From positions 558,001 to 622,000 of the forward strand of contig RSEE01000034.1 in assembly GCA_003971905.1 (NCBI GenBank): 64,000 bases of DNA, given 5' to 3'. Shown piece after piece: positions 12,246 through 23,299 of this stretch (position 1 is its first letter; each line of letters opens with the position of its first letter). The position numbers and the translations under genes were made by a program. A model generated the notes under the pieces. The model did not search any database, was not told the origin of the DNA, and was given only the letters and a program-made list of their open reading frames with translations. The DNA is from Moniliella sp. 'wahieum' (lineage: Eukaryota; Basidiomycota; Moniliellomycetes; Moniliellales; Moniliellaceae).

Positions 12246-15114
12246 TCAGAGAGCGCTGGGAAAACGTTCTATCCCGGGGTATGGCAAGTGCTCGCGAGCG
12301 CGAGCGCAGGCGCGAATGCTAGGGCTAGTATGGGTGCTAGGGGGGGAGGAGTGTGGGTGGCGGAGTGCGAGTGAGATGGCGAGTACGAGGGCTAGGACCA
12401 GAGCCGAGGCGAGGACGAGGACGAGGACGAAGGTGAGAGTGAGAGTGAGAGTGAGGTGAAGGGAGAGAAAAGTGGGCCGAGGCAGAGACGCAACGTTAGG
12501 CGGTCCCTGATCCAAGGGAACCACGTGTCCAGCCCGGCCGCAGCATTGGGGTGGGGGTAAGGAAAATAGTTTGTCCAACGGGGACAGAATGTCAAGCGAG
12601 GGTGCCTCGGCGCCTTGGCAACATACCGTCTCGTCCTCTGAGACGGGCGACGTTGGTCCCGCTTCCGCCTGGACGGGCTTAGGCGTGCCGAGAGCGGGTC
12701 CCAGCGAGGGGAAGGACCCGAATCGAACGAGATGCACGTTCCCTCGGCCCCTCGGCCCCTCGCGCTCCCAACCACTCGGCCCCGCGCTCGAGGGCGCACA
12801 CCCAGCCCCCACCGCCAACGGCGGCACCGACGGTCCGCTCCCAGGCCCAAACCACGAGCTGGACGAAACGTCCCCGAGCGTGCTCGCGGCCGAATCGAAC
12901 GTCAACTCGGGAATGAGCTGGTCTTGCGCGCCAGCACCGGCACCCACACTCGGTACCGAAGTAGGCACAGTCGCCTCAAGCGGAAGAGGAGGCGTCATGA
13001 TTAGTGTGGGCGCGGTAGCTGTCGCGGCGACGGACGCGGGCACGGGCGAACACAGTGGTCCAGCCACGGGCGAACACACAGCTCCTCCGAACCCGGCCGA
13101 CGGGTCAAACCCAGTCGGGCCTTCCATCAGCAGCGGCGACACGGGCGCAGTGACCATCCCAGGCCCAGGGGTAGAATGCTGAGGAAGCAAGAGCGGCGAT
13201 AGGAAGCCTGCGCGGTCCGAGTCAATGGGCACGCTGCTGTGGCGGACGCGCTGCACGGGCGCAGTGAGCCAGTTGGTGCTCAGGTTGGCGTTGGGGGTTG
13301 GTGGCAGCGTTGGGGTTGGCCAAAGGTACGGGCGAGAGAGGCGCTTGGAACGTCTGCGATCTCGGTTTGCCATTGCGCGTGACGAACAGGTCGGGGGAAA
13401 CCGGGGCCAAGCCAAATGGCGGCCCGAGGCCCAGCCCGCCTGCCGAACTCGGGCGGTAGTCCACCTCGGCCATGGGAGGCGACGGAGAGAGGAGGACCGG
13501 GTTGGGAACGGCCAAGGGGAACGCGCTAGGCTGCGAAGGCGGTAGCATCACCATTGGGTGGGGCGAGGGATGGGGCGACAGAAATGCCGGCCCGGCCGGA
13601 TTGGAAAATAGAGGCGGAGGCGGAGGGGCCCGACGAGAGCGCATCATAGGCTGCTTGGTGGGCCGCATATCCGCCACGGGCTCCTCGGCAGGTCGCTTAT
13701 GGGACAAAGGCGCACTCTTGCACACCGAAGACGACGGCGTACCTCCGTCAGGCAAGAGGAACCCGGGCCCATCGGCCAGGCCGAGAAGAAAGGGAGACGG
13801 CATGCGGTCAGGAAGGATGGTTTTGACAAACAGGTCCATCGGCACCTCGTTCCCGCGTAGCTCTTCGGGAATGCACGAGTTCCACGACTTGATCTTGGTG
13901 AATTGACGCGTCAGATCGTTGTAGCGGAACTCGCTGACATAGAGTTGCTCTGTCGCCGGGTTCCACACAGCCGACGTGGGCCGGCCACGAATGAAGCGCG
14001 TGTAGAACATGACAAAGCACCTCTCCACGATATCTTGAATCTTGTGGTCAACCATCAGCCCAGTCTTGAAAACCTCGTTGGCAATGAACCGACGCGAGGC
14101 CGGGTGCACCGTCTCTTCCGGCCGGTGGTACCAGCACACAGATACATAGCACTGGCCCGTAGGGGTGGGGAAGGGGGCGAGAGCGAGGTGGAGCCTGGGC
14201 GAGCGTTGGTTGGATGCGACGCATCGGACACCTTTTCCAGCACCTTGAAAATCTGCCCCACGATCGGCTTGGATGGGTCCGAAGGGTTCAGCACGTGGAC
14301 CCAGTCGCCGACACGGTAGGTCTGGCCCTTGAACTGGGCGTAATCCAAAACAACCTTCTCGCGGTTATGCAGACGGCCATGAGAAATAGCGTCGGCAGTG
14401 CACGTGGGGGGCATCGCCATCCCCTGTTGCGCCTGCGCCGTATGCACTTCACCAGGACCAATGGGGACCGTGCTGAAGGGCGTAGGTTGCAGCGACGCGA
14501 GGTGGACAACAGCATTCATGTGCGTCTCAATCGCCTCGGTCGAGCTGCCACAAGGCCAATTGACCAGCTCAAAGTAAACGTGCTGCAGGCGGACCAGCTG
14601 ACTGTACGCGGGGGTGCCGACCTTGCTGGCCAGGCGAGCGTTGGTAAAGAGCTGTAGGACGTCTGTCTCAAACGCCGATGGCGAGGGGTAAGCCCCGCGC
14701 GAACATTGTGTTCAATGGCATGCACCGACACCTGGGCAAGGCAAGGTCAGCATTAGGGCAGCAGCAAGAAAGAAGCGGAAGAGCGACTGCGTACCTCTTT
14801 GTCGGACAAATGCTTGTTGTTGGGGTCTGAGCTCAACGCGAGGACGGCAAGGGGGGTAAAGGGAGTCGAATCACGCGGGTGCTGGGCGGGGCGGAGGGCC
14901 AAAAGGTGGGCAAGGACAGATGCGTAGACCGCGTGGGCATGGGCCAGCACATCCTGGCCGGCGGGGACGGGGGGGAGGTGGAGCCAGCCAAGATTAGCGG
15001 GGTGTGGCGGGACGGAAAGGCGCGGGGGGAGGGGCAGGGGCGGGGGGCGCAGGGGGCGCAGAGGGCGCGGGGGCAAAGACGCTGGGGATGGCGATGGGGA
15101 TGGGGGTGGCCATG
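12246..15114 (-). CDS. bromodomain-BAH chromatin remodeller subunit (Rsc1/Rsc2-like)
   Basis: Rsc1/2-type proteins are subunits of the RSC/PBAF remodeller that bind acetylated histones and nucleosomes. Start proposed at 15114 (MATPIPIAIPSVFAP). A low-scoring bromodomain-like segment covers about 14520-14900 (LAHLLALRPAQHPRDST, intron 14732-14794, then FTNARL, VYFELVNWPCGSSTEAIE). A clear BAH domain follows: YRVGDWVHVLNPSDPSKPIV, an intron at 14152-14231 with acceptor CCAG, CYVSVCWYHRPEETVHPASR, NEVFKTG, FVMFYTRFIRGRP, then QFTKIKSWNSCIPEELRG. The rest is Pro/Ser/Gly-rich low complexity; its 3' end is my estimate. Frame changes are needed in the N-terminus (about 15000), near 14690 and near 13300. 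Only one bromodomain is visible, whereas yeast Rsc1/2 have two. Confidence 0.75.
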
Positions 15115-16736
15115 GCGAGGAGGGAACGAATGTGGGGGCCTGCCGTGTGGGCGAGGGCAGAGCGGCAAAAGAATGTGGGTGGGCGAGGGGAGGGTGCGTG
15201 GTGGGGGTGGTGGGGTGAAGGCAGTGGCGATGGCAGGAGGGGTGGTGGTGGAGGTGGTGGCGATGGTGGTGGTCGCAGGGTGGTCGATGAATGGCGGCTG
15301 CGAAAAACGCACAAAAGCTCTCTGGGCTTGGGTCTCAGAGCGCCGACGCAGGCCAGAGTGGGGCCAGGCGTGGGCGGCGCACAGGGCCAGTGTGGGTGCG
15401 GTGCTGCCCTACGGTCTGTGTGGGACGATGGTGCGATGCATGAGGGGGCGGTGGCAATCGATGACCACGGCTGGACCCCTGACGCGATGACGTGGGCGGG
15501 GGGCAGCTGCAGCGCGCTGCGTCTGCGCGCACACTGCCCCTGCGCCTCCGCCCGCTGGTTGCAACGCGGACATGGCCACTGTGAGCGCTTGCGCTTGGCA
15601 GGCACAGCGCGAGTGTTCCACCGCGGCTGCTGTCGGGAGATTTCGGCGTTGGCAGCCGATGGCCACAACACTGGCGTTCAATGTTCAAGCTTCAAGTTCA
15701 ATGTTCACATTGCAAAATCGCCAACATGCAACTTTCAACCACTGAATGTGGCGCCATTGAATACTCCTGCATCCTGTGATGCATGTCTTGTGCCAGCGCA
15801 CCTGCCTGGACGAGGCTGGTGGCCACGTGACCCTGGGGTTGGGTGGGATCCAAGGTATGGATGCGAGCGGCTGGTGGCGATCAACCGGTGGAGATCACAT
15901 GCGCATGAGAGGCCAACCAGGCGACGGAAGAGAGGCCGCGCAAGGCAAACCGTGCCTCGCAAGAGTGTCTGTGGGTGGGGTGCTTTGCCAACACAACAAT
16001 CATTGATCAGACAGGAAACGCGGCGAGCAAACGTCTGGGCTGCCACACAACGACATTGTGATGCATGTCAATGTCGTATCTGTCATCCATACTGTCATCC
16101 AGCGGGCGCACACCGTTCTAGGAGACGGCCTGGCGGCCACCCCGACCACTCGGCCACCCCCGCCGCAGCAACACACACTTGCCCTGCACTGGAGGCCTGA
16201 GGCTTGCTTGCGACAGGATGCACAGAGGAGATGCGGGGGGCGCATGCGGTGGGGGCGCAGGCGCAGTGCAGCTGTGGAGACAGCATATCTCTGCTGTGGG
16301 TTGGTGCTGTGAAGGGATGCGCATCTGTGGCCACGACCAGGATATGCTGCACCCCCCCCACAGCTGCCCTTGCAGCAGCCCCAGGCAGATGCGCGGAGCA
16401 GCAAAGCAGAAAGCTGCGTGCTCGGCTATATATGCAACACACATTTATACGCATTTCCAACCCGAGCGGCGGCGAGGGCGAGCATGTCGGCTCTCAATCG
16501 GATCGACGGCAGAGCCCGCTCTTATCCTCGCTGGGGCACACTGGTCACGCGGCGGCTGTAGGGGCCGCGAGCTCTCGGCTGGCCAACTCCGGATGCTGAA
16601 CGCGGCTGGGGCCCTGCCGCAGTCTAGCCCCACCCCCCCACTGGCGCCCGCAGCATGCAGAATGGCGCAGTGGCCGGTGTGGCCGCCCACCGCCCCTGCG
16701 CCCCCCCGGCCTTTGGTGTTTCCCGCCTCTTTCTCG
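15115..16736. other. intergenic region between divergent genes
   Basis: It separates the minus-strand BAH gene from the plus-strand Rds1-like gene. No gene is recognised; frames on both strands are Gly/Pro/Arg-rich shadows. It contains CAATCGATGACC near 15456, a cluster of TTCAA/GTTCAATG words at 15675-15745, and a TATATATGC element near 16430. Confidence 0.45.
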
Positions 16737-16737
16737 T

Positions 16738-16755
16738 TTGCATATATATACAGCA
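16738..16755 (+). promoter_or_regulatory. TATA element of the Rds1-like gene
   Basis: GCATATATATACAGCAC lies about 90-100 bases upstream of the start codon at 16841, with a C-rich leader between. Position and sequence fit a TATA box; no expression evidence is available. Confidence 0.5.
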
Positions 16756-16840
16756 CACACCCAGCATATATGCAGCCCCCCCCCATCCCTCCTCCTCTCC
16801 CCTCCCCACCCCACCCCTTATCTCATCCCACAGGCTCATC

Positions 16841-18037
16841 ATGCGCATCGTTACCTTCTCCTTCGCTCTCCTTGCCCCGCTGGCCGCCGTCCTAGCCATC
16901 CCCCTCGACCAACACTCCCCCCCGCCCGCTCGTTCTGGCAGCAACGACGCCCCCAGCGAGGTCAACACGGGCCTCTTCACCGAGCCCCAGATCCAGAGCC
17001 TCCAAGTGGCTGTGTACCAGGCGAATGCCCAGGTATGTCACCCCCCCATGTACCGTATGCGTATAGACACAAAGAGAGAAAGAAACTGATGACACCCCTT
17101 TTGTCTCCTTCCATTCCGTCTCGGCATTATATAGGTTGCTCTTTTCACCCGTGGCCTCAACTTTAGCGCCGAGCAGTTCAGTGCTGCCGGACTCAACTCC
17201 AACAACACGACCCAGCTCAAGTGGATGGCCGAGACGTCGCTGGCTCACCGTGATATGTTGGTGAGCGAGCTGCAGCAGGCCAATGCGGTTGTGCCGCAGC
17301 CGTGCGACTATGTGTGGGAGTTTGAGGACACGGTCCCGGCTTTCCTCCAGTACTGCCTGATCAACCTGCAAAACGGCGTGTCGGGTGTTCTCGGTGGCAT
17401 CCTTCATGACATGCAGCACCCCTACACCATCCTTGCGTCTCAAGTTGCTGCGGGCACCCAGGCCATGATCACCATCCTTCGTCAGTTCCTCGGTCTGTTC
17501 CCTGACCCTACCGCCGTGCCGCCACCCCTCCCATCCTTGTACCATTGGACCTTGGCCATCCGCGACTATGGCAAGTGCCCGACCGGCAACCCGATCCCGT
17601 TCAATTGGACCTTCCCCGCGCTGCTGGTCTCCAACATGCCTGTGTACCACAACAACTCGCCTGCCCTCAGCAACATGGACTACCCCTCCCTCACCAAGCC
17701 CAACGAAACCATCGACTTCTCCTGGCTGCCCAACTCACCCATGGGCCCCTTTAACCAGACCGCTTCGTCCAAGGTCAAGGCCCCCACCCACGCGGTCTTC
17801 ATTACGCAGGACAAGTACATCACTGTCCCGCTTACCAGCGTCAACGCCACCGCCGCCTCCACCAAGCTGCCCCCCGTGATTGATGGATTGAGCTCGATCT
17901 TTGGCCAGATCAATGTGGCGGTGAACGGGACGACGTACATTACCCTCACCGACTCGGACGCGGTCTACACCAACTTTAACATCTCCACCATCTTTGACCA
18001 CACCTTTGCTGGTCCCACCCTGTACCGTGCTGGCTAA
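16841..18037 (+). CDS. secreted Rds1/LsdA-like ferritin-fold protein
   Basis: This gene reads without a single frame break. Exon 1 is 16841-17032, the intron 17033-17134 (GTATGT...ATAG), exon 2 17135-18037, giving 364 residues. The N-terminus MRIVTFSFALLAPLAAVLA is a signal peptide. The body resembles the fungal Rds1/LsdA (ferritin_2) family linked to stress and sexual development: helix-rich segments LFTEPQIQSLQVAVYQANAQ, LNFSAEQFSAAG, KWMAETSLAHRDMLVSELQQ, a PCDYVWEF motif, and a long C-terminal beta-rich tail. About ten N-x-S/T sites suggest glycosylation. Whether it binds iron is unknown; I do not see a complete ferritin metal site. The TATA element upstream and clean frame suggest a well-expressed gene. 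Confidence 0.8.
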
Positions 18038-18666
18038 ATAAGCCTTGCTTGTTTCGAGCGCGAGAGGAGCTCTTTTTTTAGTCTCTCACCCACAGCCAAC
18101 CAGCCTATATGGTACCTGTTTCCCTTTTCTGTCTTTTTCCCCTCCCCACCCCTCGACACGTTTCATCATTTTGACCCTTCCCGGCTATGGCCCACTATGC
18201 CCTCTTTCCTCCCTCTCGGGGGAGAGTATAATTCTTCTGGACCGCAATTGACTTGGTTCGACCCATTGCACGCACGGGTGTCGTGTGGCGACGGAGATAG
18301 GATGGTAATGCCACGGTGTGCACCGAGTACTGGGGTGTACCGCGTTGGGCATATATACGGCCGTGCCAGAGACCAGTAGGGTTGGTGCCGGTGCGGGGCA
18401 CGTGGGGGTGGTGGGTTGGGGGGCGGTGGCCGTGCCGTGTCGGGCGGCGGCTGGCATGCGGGGCGGGTGGATGGTGTGACAGCGGGTGTGACAGGTGGGG
18501 CAGGCGGGCCGTGGGCGCAGACACCGCAGCGGAGGAATTCGACCCATCGACCAGCGTGATGTGATGTAGTGATCTGCCTGCCATCGTGCCGGCCAGGCAC
18601 TTCCACCGCCATGAATTCCATTCTTCTTCCCCCCCGCTCCCCTCCCCTCTGCCTCCGCCCACCACC
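18038..18666. other. spacer after the Rds1-like gene
   Basis: A T-rich 3' flank (CTCTTTTTTTAG at 18069) fits the Rds1-like 3' UTR. A TATA-like CATATATACGG sits near 18349 and GATGTGATGTAGTGATC near 18557. No gene was seen. Confidence 0.45.
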
Positions 18667-19179
18667 ATGGCCTTCCTCACGACCGTCCTTGTGCTCCTGC
18701 TCCTGCTCCTGCTCCTCCCCTCCTCCTCCTCACCCGCGCACAGCGCCTCCCCCACCCACCACCCACGTACGTCCCCCGCCTCCCTTGCGCACACAGTGCC
18801 CCACCTGCGAATATACCCGCTAACGTACCTAACCGCTCACCGCATCCGCTCCAGCGCCCCCGCGTCCAGCCCGCCGCACCCGAGCACACGCCCCCCGAGC
18901 CACAGCCACGCGCCCAGACCACCACCCACCCGAGCGCCACGCGCACCCGCCCACACAGGCCAACACGGCCACCACCCCCACCCCCATCCCACCGTACCCC
19001 CCACCCGCCCTCCTCCGAGCCCGTGGCCGAGCCCAAGCCCGTGGCCGCCGTCCAGCGCTGCCCAGCCACTCGGTCCCCGCCCCCACTCGCGCCACGCACC
19101 TGCCCCCACCCAGGCACCCGCGTCCCAGCCCGCTCCCGGCACGACCACGACGGTGGCGCGCCCCGTGGCGGCGGGGTAG
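18667..19179 (+). CDS. possible secreted proline/serine-rich protein (N-terminal part)
   Basis: The start at 18667 opens with MAFLTTVLVLLLLLLLLPSS, a textbook hydrophobic signal sequence, followed by SPAHSASPTHHP and a Pro/Ser/Ala/His-rich body that stops at 19179. Composition resembles cell-wall proline-rich proteins, but no domain is recognised. Downstream, similar Pro/Arg-rich coding-like sequence continues in shifting frames through a tandem duplication to about 20728, ending in a basic tail (AKKLKQIKRKILHPDH). The ORF may be the 5' part of a longer repetitive gene, or chance coding in GC-rich DNA. Confidence 0.3.
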   Translation: MAFLTTVLVLLLLLLLLPSSSSPAHSASPTHHPRTSPASLAHTVPHLRIYPLTYLTAHRIRSSAPASSPPHPSTRPPSHSHAPRPPPTRAPRAPAHTGQHGHHPHPHPTVPPTRPPPSPWPSPSPWPPSSAAQPLGPRPHSRHAPAPTQAPASQPAPGTTTTVARPVAAG

Positions 19180-20986
19180 CGGCCGTGGCCGTGCCTTCCC
19201 CAGCGCGCGCCGCTGCACCGCGTCCGGACCCGACCATCCCGCGCGCTGCGTCCATGTCGTCCAGGTCGGGGTCGGGCCAGGGTCGGGACTGAGACCGCGA
19301 TCGGGACTGCACGAACCGGACTACCCGGACCCGTACGCGTGCTACCCCCCACCACGCCCGAGGAGAGTATCCGTGCCGCCCAGGGCACCACCGTGCCCAA
19401 AGGGTCCAAGCTGTACCCTACCCCCTGCCTGCTGTCCGGTCGGGCGGGCTGGACGGTTTGGCCCCGGCTCCTGCGCCGGCTCCTGCACCGCAGGCCACCG
19501 CACCACGTCGCACCACGTCGCAGGACCGGGCTCCCGCACTGGCTGCTGCTAAGGCTGCGTCTCCGCGCCTGGGATCCGTCTACCCTGACCTTTAACGCGC
19601 CTGAGCGTGGGACTGAGCGTGGGACTGAGCCTGGCGCGAGCCGTCAGACTGCCAGTCCCGCTGAGCCGCAAGGCACGCCAGCGCCCACTCGGCCGTCCCC
19701 ACGGGACCGAGCACCGCGCAGCTAGGAGCGGCGGCGGGCGTCGTGCCGGGGACGCCCAAGGCGGTGCGAACGGTCTCTGGTCCCGCCTCCGTGCTTACCT
19801 CCCCCGAAGCCGGCGCGGCGGAGCCAACCATCCCACGCGCTGCGTCCATGTCGTCCAGGTCGGGGTCAGGATCAGGGTCAGGGTCGGGGTCGAGACCGCG
19901 ATCGAGGTCGGGACTGCACGAACCGGACTACCCAGACCCTACGCGTGCTACCCCCCCACCACGCCGAGGAGAGTATCCGTGCCGCCCAGGGCACCACCGT
20001 GCCCAAAGGGTCCAAGGTGTACCCCTACCCCTGCCTGACGGCGTGGCTCCGGCTCCGGCATCTGCACCGCAGGCCACCGCGCCGCAGGACCGGGTTGCTG
20101 CACTGGGTGCTGCTGCTGCCGCTCCTCCTCTCCTAAGCCGGGGCTCGTGCTACCCTGACCGTTAACGCGCCTGAGCGTGGGACTGGGCCTGGCACGAGCC
20201 GTGACGCTGCCAGTTTCGCTGAGACGCAGGGCGCCGCGCCCACCCCCTCAGTCCCACGGGACCCAGCACGGCGCTCCCATCCTCTCCCACCGCGCTGGCG
20301 CCGCACGGCCCAACGCAAGAGGAGGAGCTCAAGAGTTCTCAGTCCAAGATAGCCGTGGGGTCTACCCTGCGGCTGCTGACCGCCTCGCTGACGCCCGTAC
20401 CCGCCGACGCAGAAGCAGCCAAACCAACCTCCTCTCCCGCCGCTCCGGCTGCGCTACCTGCTACCCGCCTCACCACACACGCTCCTTGCATCCTGGCGAG
20501 GCGTACGGCGCTTACCCGCTTACCCCGCTTACCCCGCTTCGCCCGCTTCACCGGCTTCGCCCCACTCGTCTCGCGCACCTTCGTTTCGCGCCCCTCGCGT
20601 TCCCCGTCGCCGCGCGCGCCCTCGCTTCGCGCCCTCGCTACCCCGTCGCCGCGCGCTTCCCCCCCGCAAGTCGCTCCGCCAAGAAACTCAAACAGATCAA
20701 GCGCAAGATCCTTCACCCCGACCACTAACCACTAAACCACTCCGACTGAGTACTCAGACTGAGTACTGACCACGACCTACGAACCCCGACCCGGACTTGG
20801 GTTACCTACCTGTCCGCCCCGCCGCCCCTTACCCCGTAGACAAAATCCTATTGCTTGATTGCAGCCGCCAGCGTGGGCGCATGCTGGTCAGCGTCACGCA
20901 CGCAGCACTACACGTGGGATCCACCGCGTGGCAAGGTACAGGCATGGTGCGCAGGATTGGGCGGAGGGTACAGGAAAGAGTAGACC
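19180..20986. other. repeat-bearing GC-rich stretch
   Basis: It holds the 594-base-period duplication listed separately, then Arg/Ala/Pro-rich frames to 20728 and CCACTAACCACTAAACCACT / ACTCAGACTGAGTACTGA words at 20725-20768. No recognisable domain in any frame. Confidence 0.4.
19233..20290. repeat. imperfect tandem duplication, period about 594 bases
   Basis: The unit starting ACCATCCC(G/A)CGCGCTGCG at 19233 recurs at 19827. Shared blocks include CATGTCGTCCAGGTCGGGGTC, GGACTGCACGAACCGGACTACC, GAGGAGAGTATCCGTGCCGCC, CACCACCGTGCCCAAAGGGTCC and GCGCCTGAGCGTGGGACTG. Similarity fades after about 19700 and 20290. Differences include small insertions and single-base changes, so the copies have diverged. 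Confidence 0.85.
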
Positions 20987-21233
20987 GAGGAGAGGAGAGG
21001 AGAGGAGAGGAGAGGAGAGGAGAGGAGAGGAGAGGAGAGGAGAGGAGAGGAGAGGAGAGGAGAGGAGAGGAGAGGAGAGGAGAGGAGAGGAGAGGAGAGG
21101 AGGAGGAGAGGAGAGGAGAGGAGAGGAGAGGAGAGGAGAGGAGAGGAGAGGAGAGGAGAGGAGGGAGAGGAGAGGAGAGGAGGGAGAGGAGAGGAGAGGA
21201 GAGGAGAGGAGAGGAGAGGAGAGAGAGGAGAGG
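20987..21233. repeat. polypurine satellite (GAGAG/AGAGG)n
   Basis: About 245 bases of almost pure AGAGG/GAGAG units with a few GAGGA and GGGAG variants. The plus strand is all purine, so it can form triplex (H-)DNA. Open frames run through it on both strands but encode only EERRGEE or SSPLL repeats and are not genes. It ends about 360 bases from the probable YOP1 3' end. Confidence 0.95.
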
Positions 21234-21593
21234 CAGGTAGAAACCCGCGAAAACTTTACGTAGGGGCAACAAGACACCCTTTTTCCCATTGCAACCACTT
21301 AGAGCGGAGGAGGCTGAGTCCGCCGCGCGCTACCAGGCAGTCCAACCAGACGTCCAGGAAGGGACAGGACGGGATGTGCTTACAGCCCATACCCCGCCGG
21401 CGCCTGGGGAAGGCACAGTTGGCCCGCGATCGCATCAGCGCCGGCTTGAGCTCTCGGGAACGTGCGCCGGATCCAGCTCGGGCACCTGGCTGCGCAGCGC
21501 GGCTCAGCCTCCGGCGGCAGGTGGAAGCCCCGGCGCCCGCGCGGGCGCTTGCGCCGCCAAGCCCGACGACCGCTGGCCAACGGGGCGTGGCTG

Positions 21594-22417
21594 CTAGCGG
21601 GCACGGCGGAAGCGGCCGGGGCGAGCGAAGCGGGCAAGGCCGAGGTAGTGGTGGATGGGTGCACGGGCGCGGGGGCTGGGGTTCGCGACTGGGGCCGGGG
21701 CCGGGGCTGTGGTCGCAGCGGCCGGAACGGAGCGCTGGGCGGGCGTCTCGGCAAACAAGCCGACGGTCTGCGCCATTGAAGCCAGTGGGCACGGTGCCTT
21801 GGGAGTGTGGAAAGAAAAACGGGCGGAGCACGCTCGAGTACACAATCTTGGCGCCCTGCGTCTGGGGCAGCATGAGCCAGATGAGGAAGAGCGACTTGGC
21901 CGTGTAGTAGTAGAACGGGAACCAGTACAGCACATGGTCCGACACCGTCTCGAGCACAGAAGAAGGTACACCGACCAGTACGTGAGCCATTGCGTGTCGT
22001 CCGCCCGCCGGGCGTCTGGAGCGCCTTCATCGAGTAGTACGCAGGGATGAAGAAGCCGAGGGCGTTGGTCAGCAGCGAGGCAAAGGATGTGAAAAAGATG
22101 AACTGGACAAGAGAGGGTAAGTTAGCGGGGCACTTGTAGGCGCAGGCACGGGCCAAGGAAAGCAGACGTACAAAGGCAAACACACCAAACACACCAACGC
22201 CCAGGTAGGCCTTCTTGATGCGGTCTGCGTTCAAAGCGGACGAGGGAGGGGAAGCGGGACAACTCGCGGTCAATGGGCTGGATGTAGGGCTCGATCCACG
22301 CCTCGAGCTTGGCAATGTACGGCTGGGCTTTGGTAGTGGGGCTGGATGGCGGCCGAGGCACGGTTGTAGTGGGCGTACGCCGCCTGCGCCGCGCCAAGCT
22401 GGGGAAAACTGGCTCAT
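21594..22417 (-). CDS. YOP1: Yop1/REEP (DP1/TB2/HVA22) ER-tubule-shaping protein
   Basis: Yop1 inserts hydrophobic hairpins that curve ER tubules. Seen from the start at 22417 (MSQFS): an Ala/Tyr/His-rich N-terminus, YIAKLEAWIEPYIQPIDREL, RIKKAYLGVGVFGVFAF, an intron at 22103-22171, then FIFFTSFASLLTNALGFFIP, AYYSMKALQTPG, DHVLYWFPFYYYTAKSLFLI and WLMLPQTQGAKIVYSSVLRP, which are family signatures. These parts lie in three frames, so at least three single-base changes are needed (near 22390, 22270 and 22010). The C-terminal tail is Ala/Pro-rich and its end is uncertain: the frame closing at 21594 is chosen because it keeps typical composition. Confidence 0.82.
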
Positions 22418-23299
22418 GGTCAGGGGGGGAGTGGTGGTGGTGGGAGGGGGGGAGGCAAAAGAGGAAAGAAAAGAGGCGAGCAGCATGCGCTTGCTCGTCG
22501 TCATCGCACCTTCGCTCGTCTGCTCCAACCAGACTCAACCAGCTCCATTCCTCCACCCACTGCTGCGATCGCGTGATGGATCAGCGGTGCTCCGATCCAC
22601 AGCCCGCCGTCCCGTCGGCCCGCAGCACCCGCCGCGCACGGCGCCAGTGTCTGCACGGCCCCCGCCGCCCATTCACGTAAGCGCGCCGCCGCGCTCGCGC
22701 CGCACGGCGCCAGTGGCGACGTCATTGGCACGCCCTCGCCCACCGCGCACCCACGTGGGCGCGCAGCCCACGCCCCGAGCGCTGCGTTGCACCGAGTGGT
22801 ATGAATATGGTTCGCCCTACATCACGCTGCCATCACACCCGTCACATGTGATGGCGCCCCCTCGGCAGGCCAAATCGGGCAAGTGCCTCTGCTGTGGCAT
22901 TCCAGCCCACGCGTTCAACACCAGCCGCTGCCATGCGACACCATGTGACGTGTCTGGCTAACCGCTAAAGTAACTGGTAACCGGTAACGTAGGTCGTCAG
23001 ACCAGTTGAACAGGTCCAGCAGCTCCGGGGTAACGCGGCTCGGCGGTGGCATTACCATACTCAAAGGGCTGTACTAGTAGGCAGAATCAGACGCAGTCCT
23101 AATGAAGAGAGCAAGCACTACTGAGAGTAACCGCGGTGCACTGGAGTGGTCGTCGTAAGTCGTAAATCCCCAAGAGTGGTAGAAGGTGGAATATAGATGT
23201 AACAGGGTGAACAGGGAGGGACAGGGACAGGATGGTCGATGAGGACCACATCTCGCAAACCATCATACTGCGCCCAACGAAAGGCCCACCGCTGTCTCC
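22418..23299. other. divergent spacer between YOP1 and the CLU1 remnant
   Basis: No gene was recognised. TCACACCCGTCACATGTGATGG near 22832 and TAACTGGTAACCGGTAACG near 22970 are short inverted words of the type found in other spacers. The missing N-terminal part of CLU1 was searched for here by eye and not found. Confidence 0.4.

Noticed and set aside
12571-13182. Plus-strand frame of 203 residues
   Set aside because: Opposite strand of the low-complexity tail of the BAH protein; no domain and no start context.
20985-21263. Long EERRGEE-repeat frames on both strands
   Set aside because: Produced by the polypurine satellite, which is open in several frames by composition alone.
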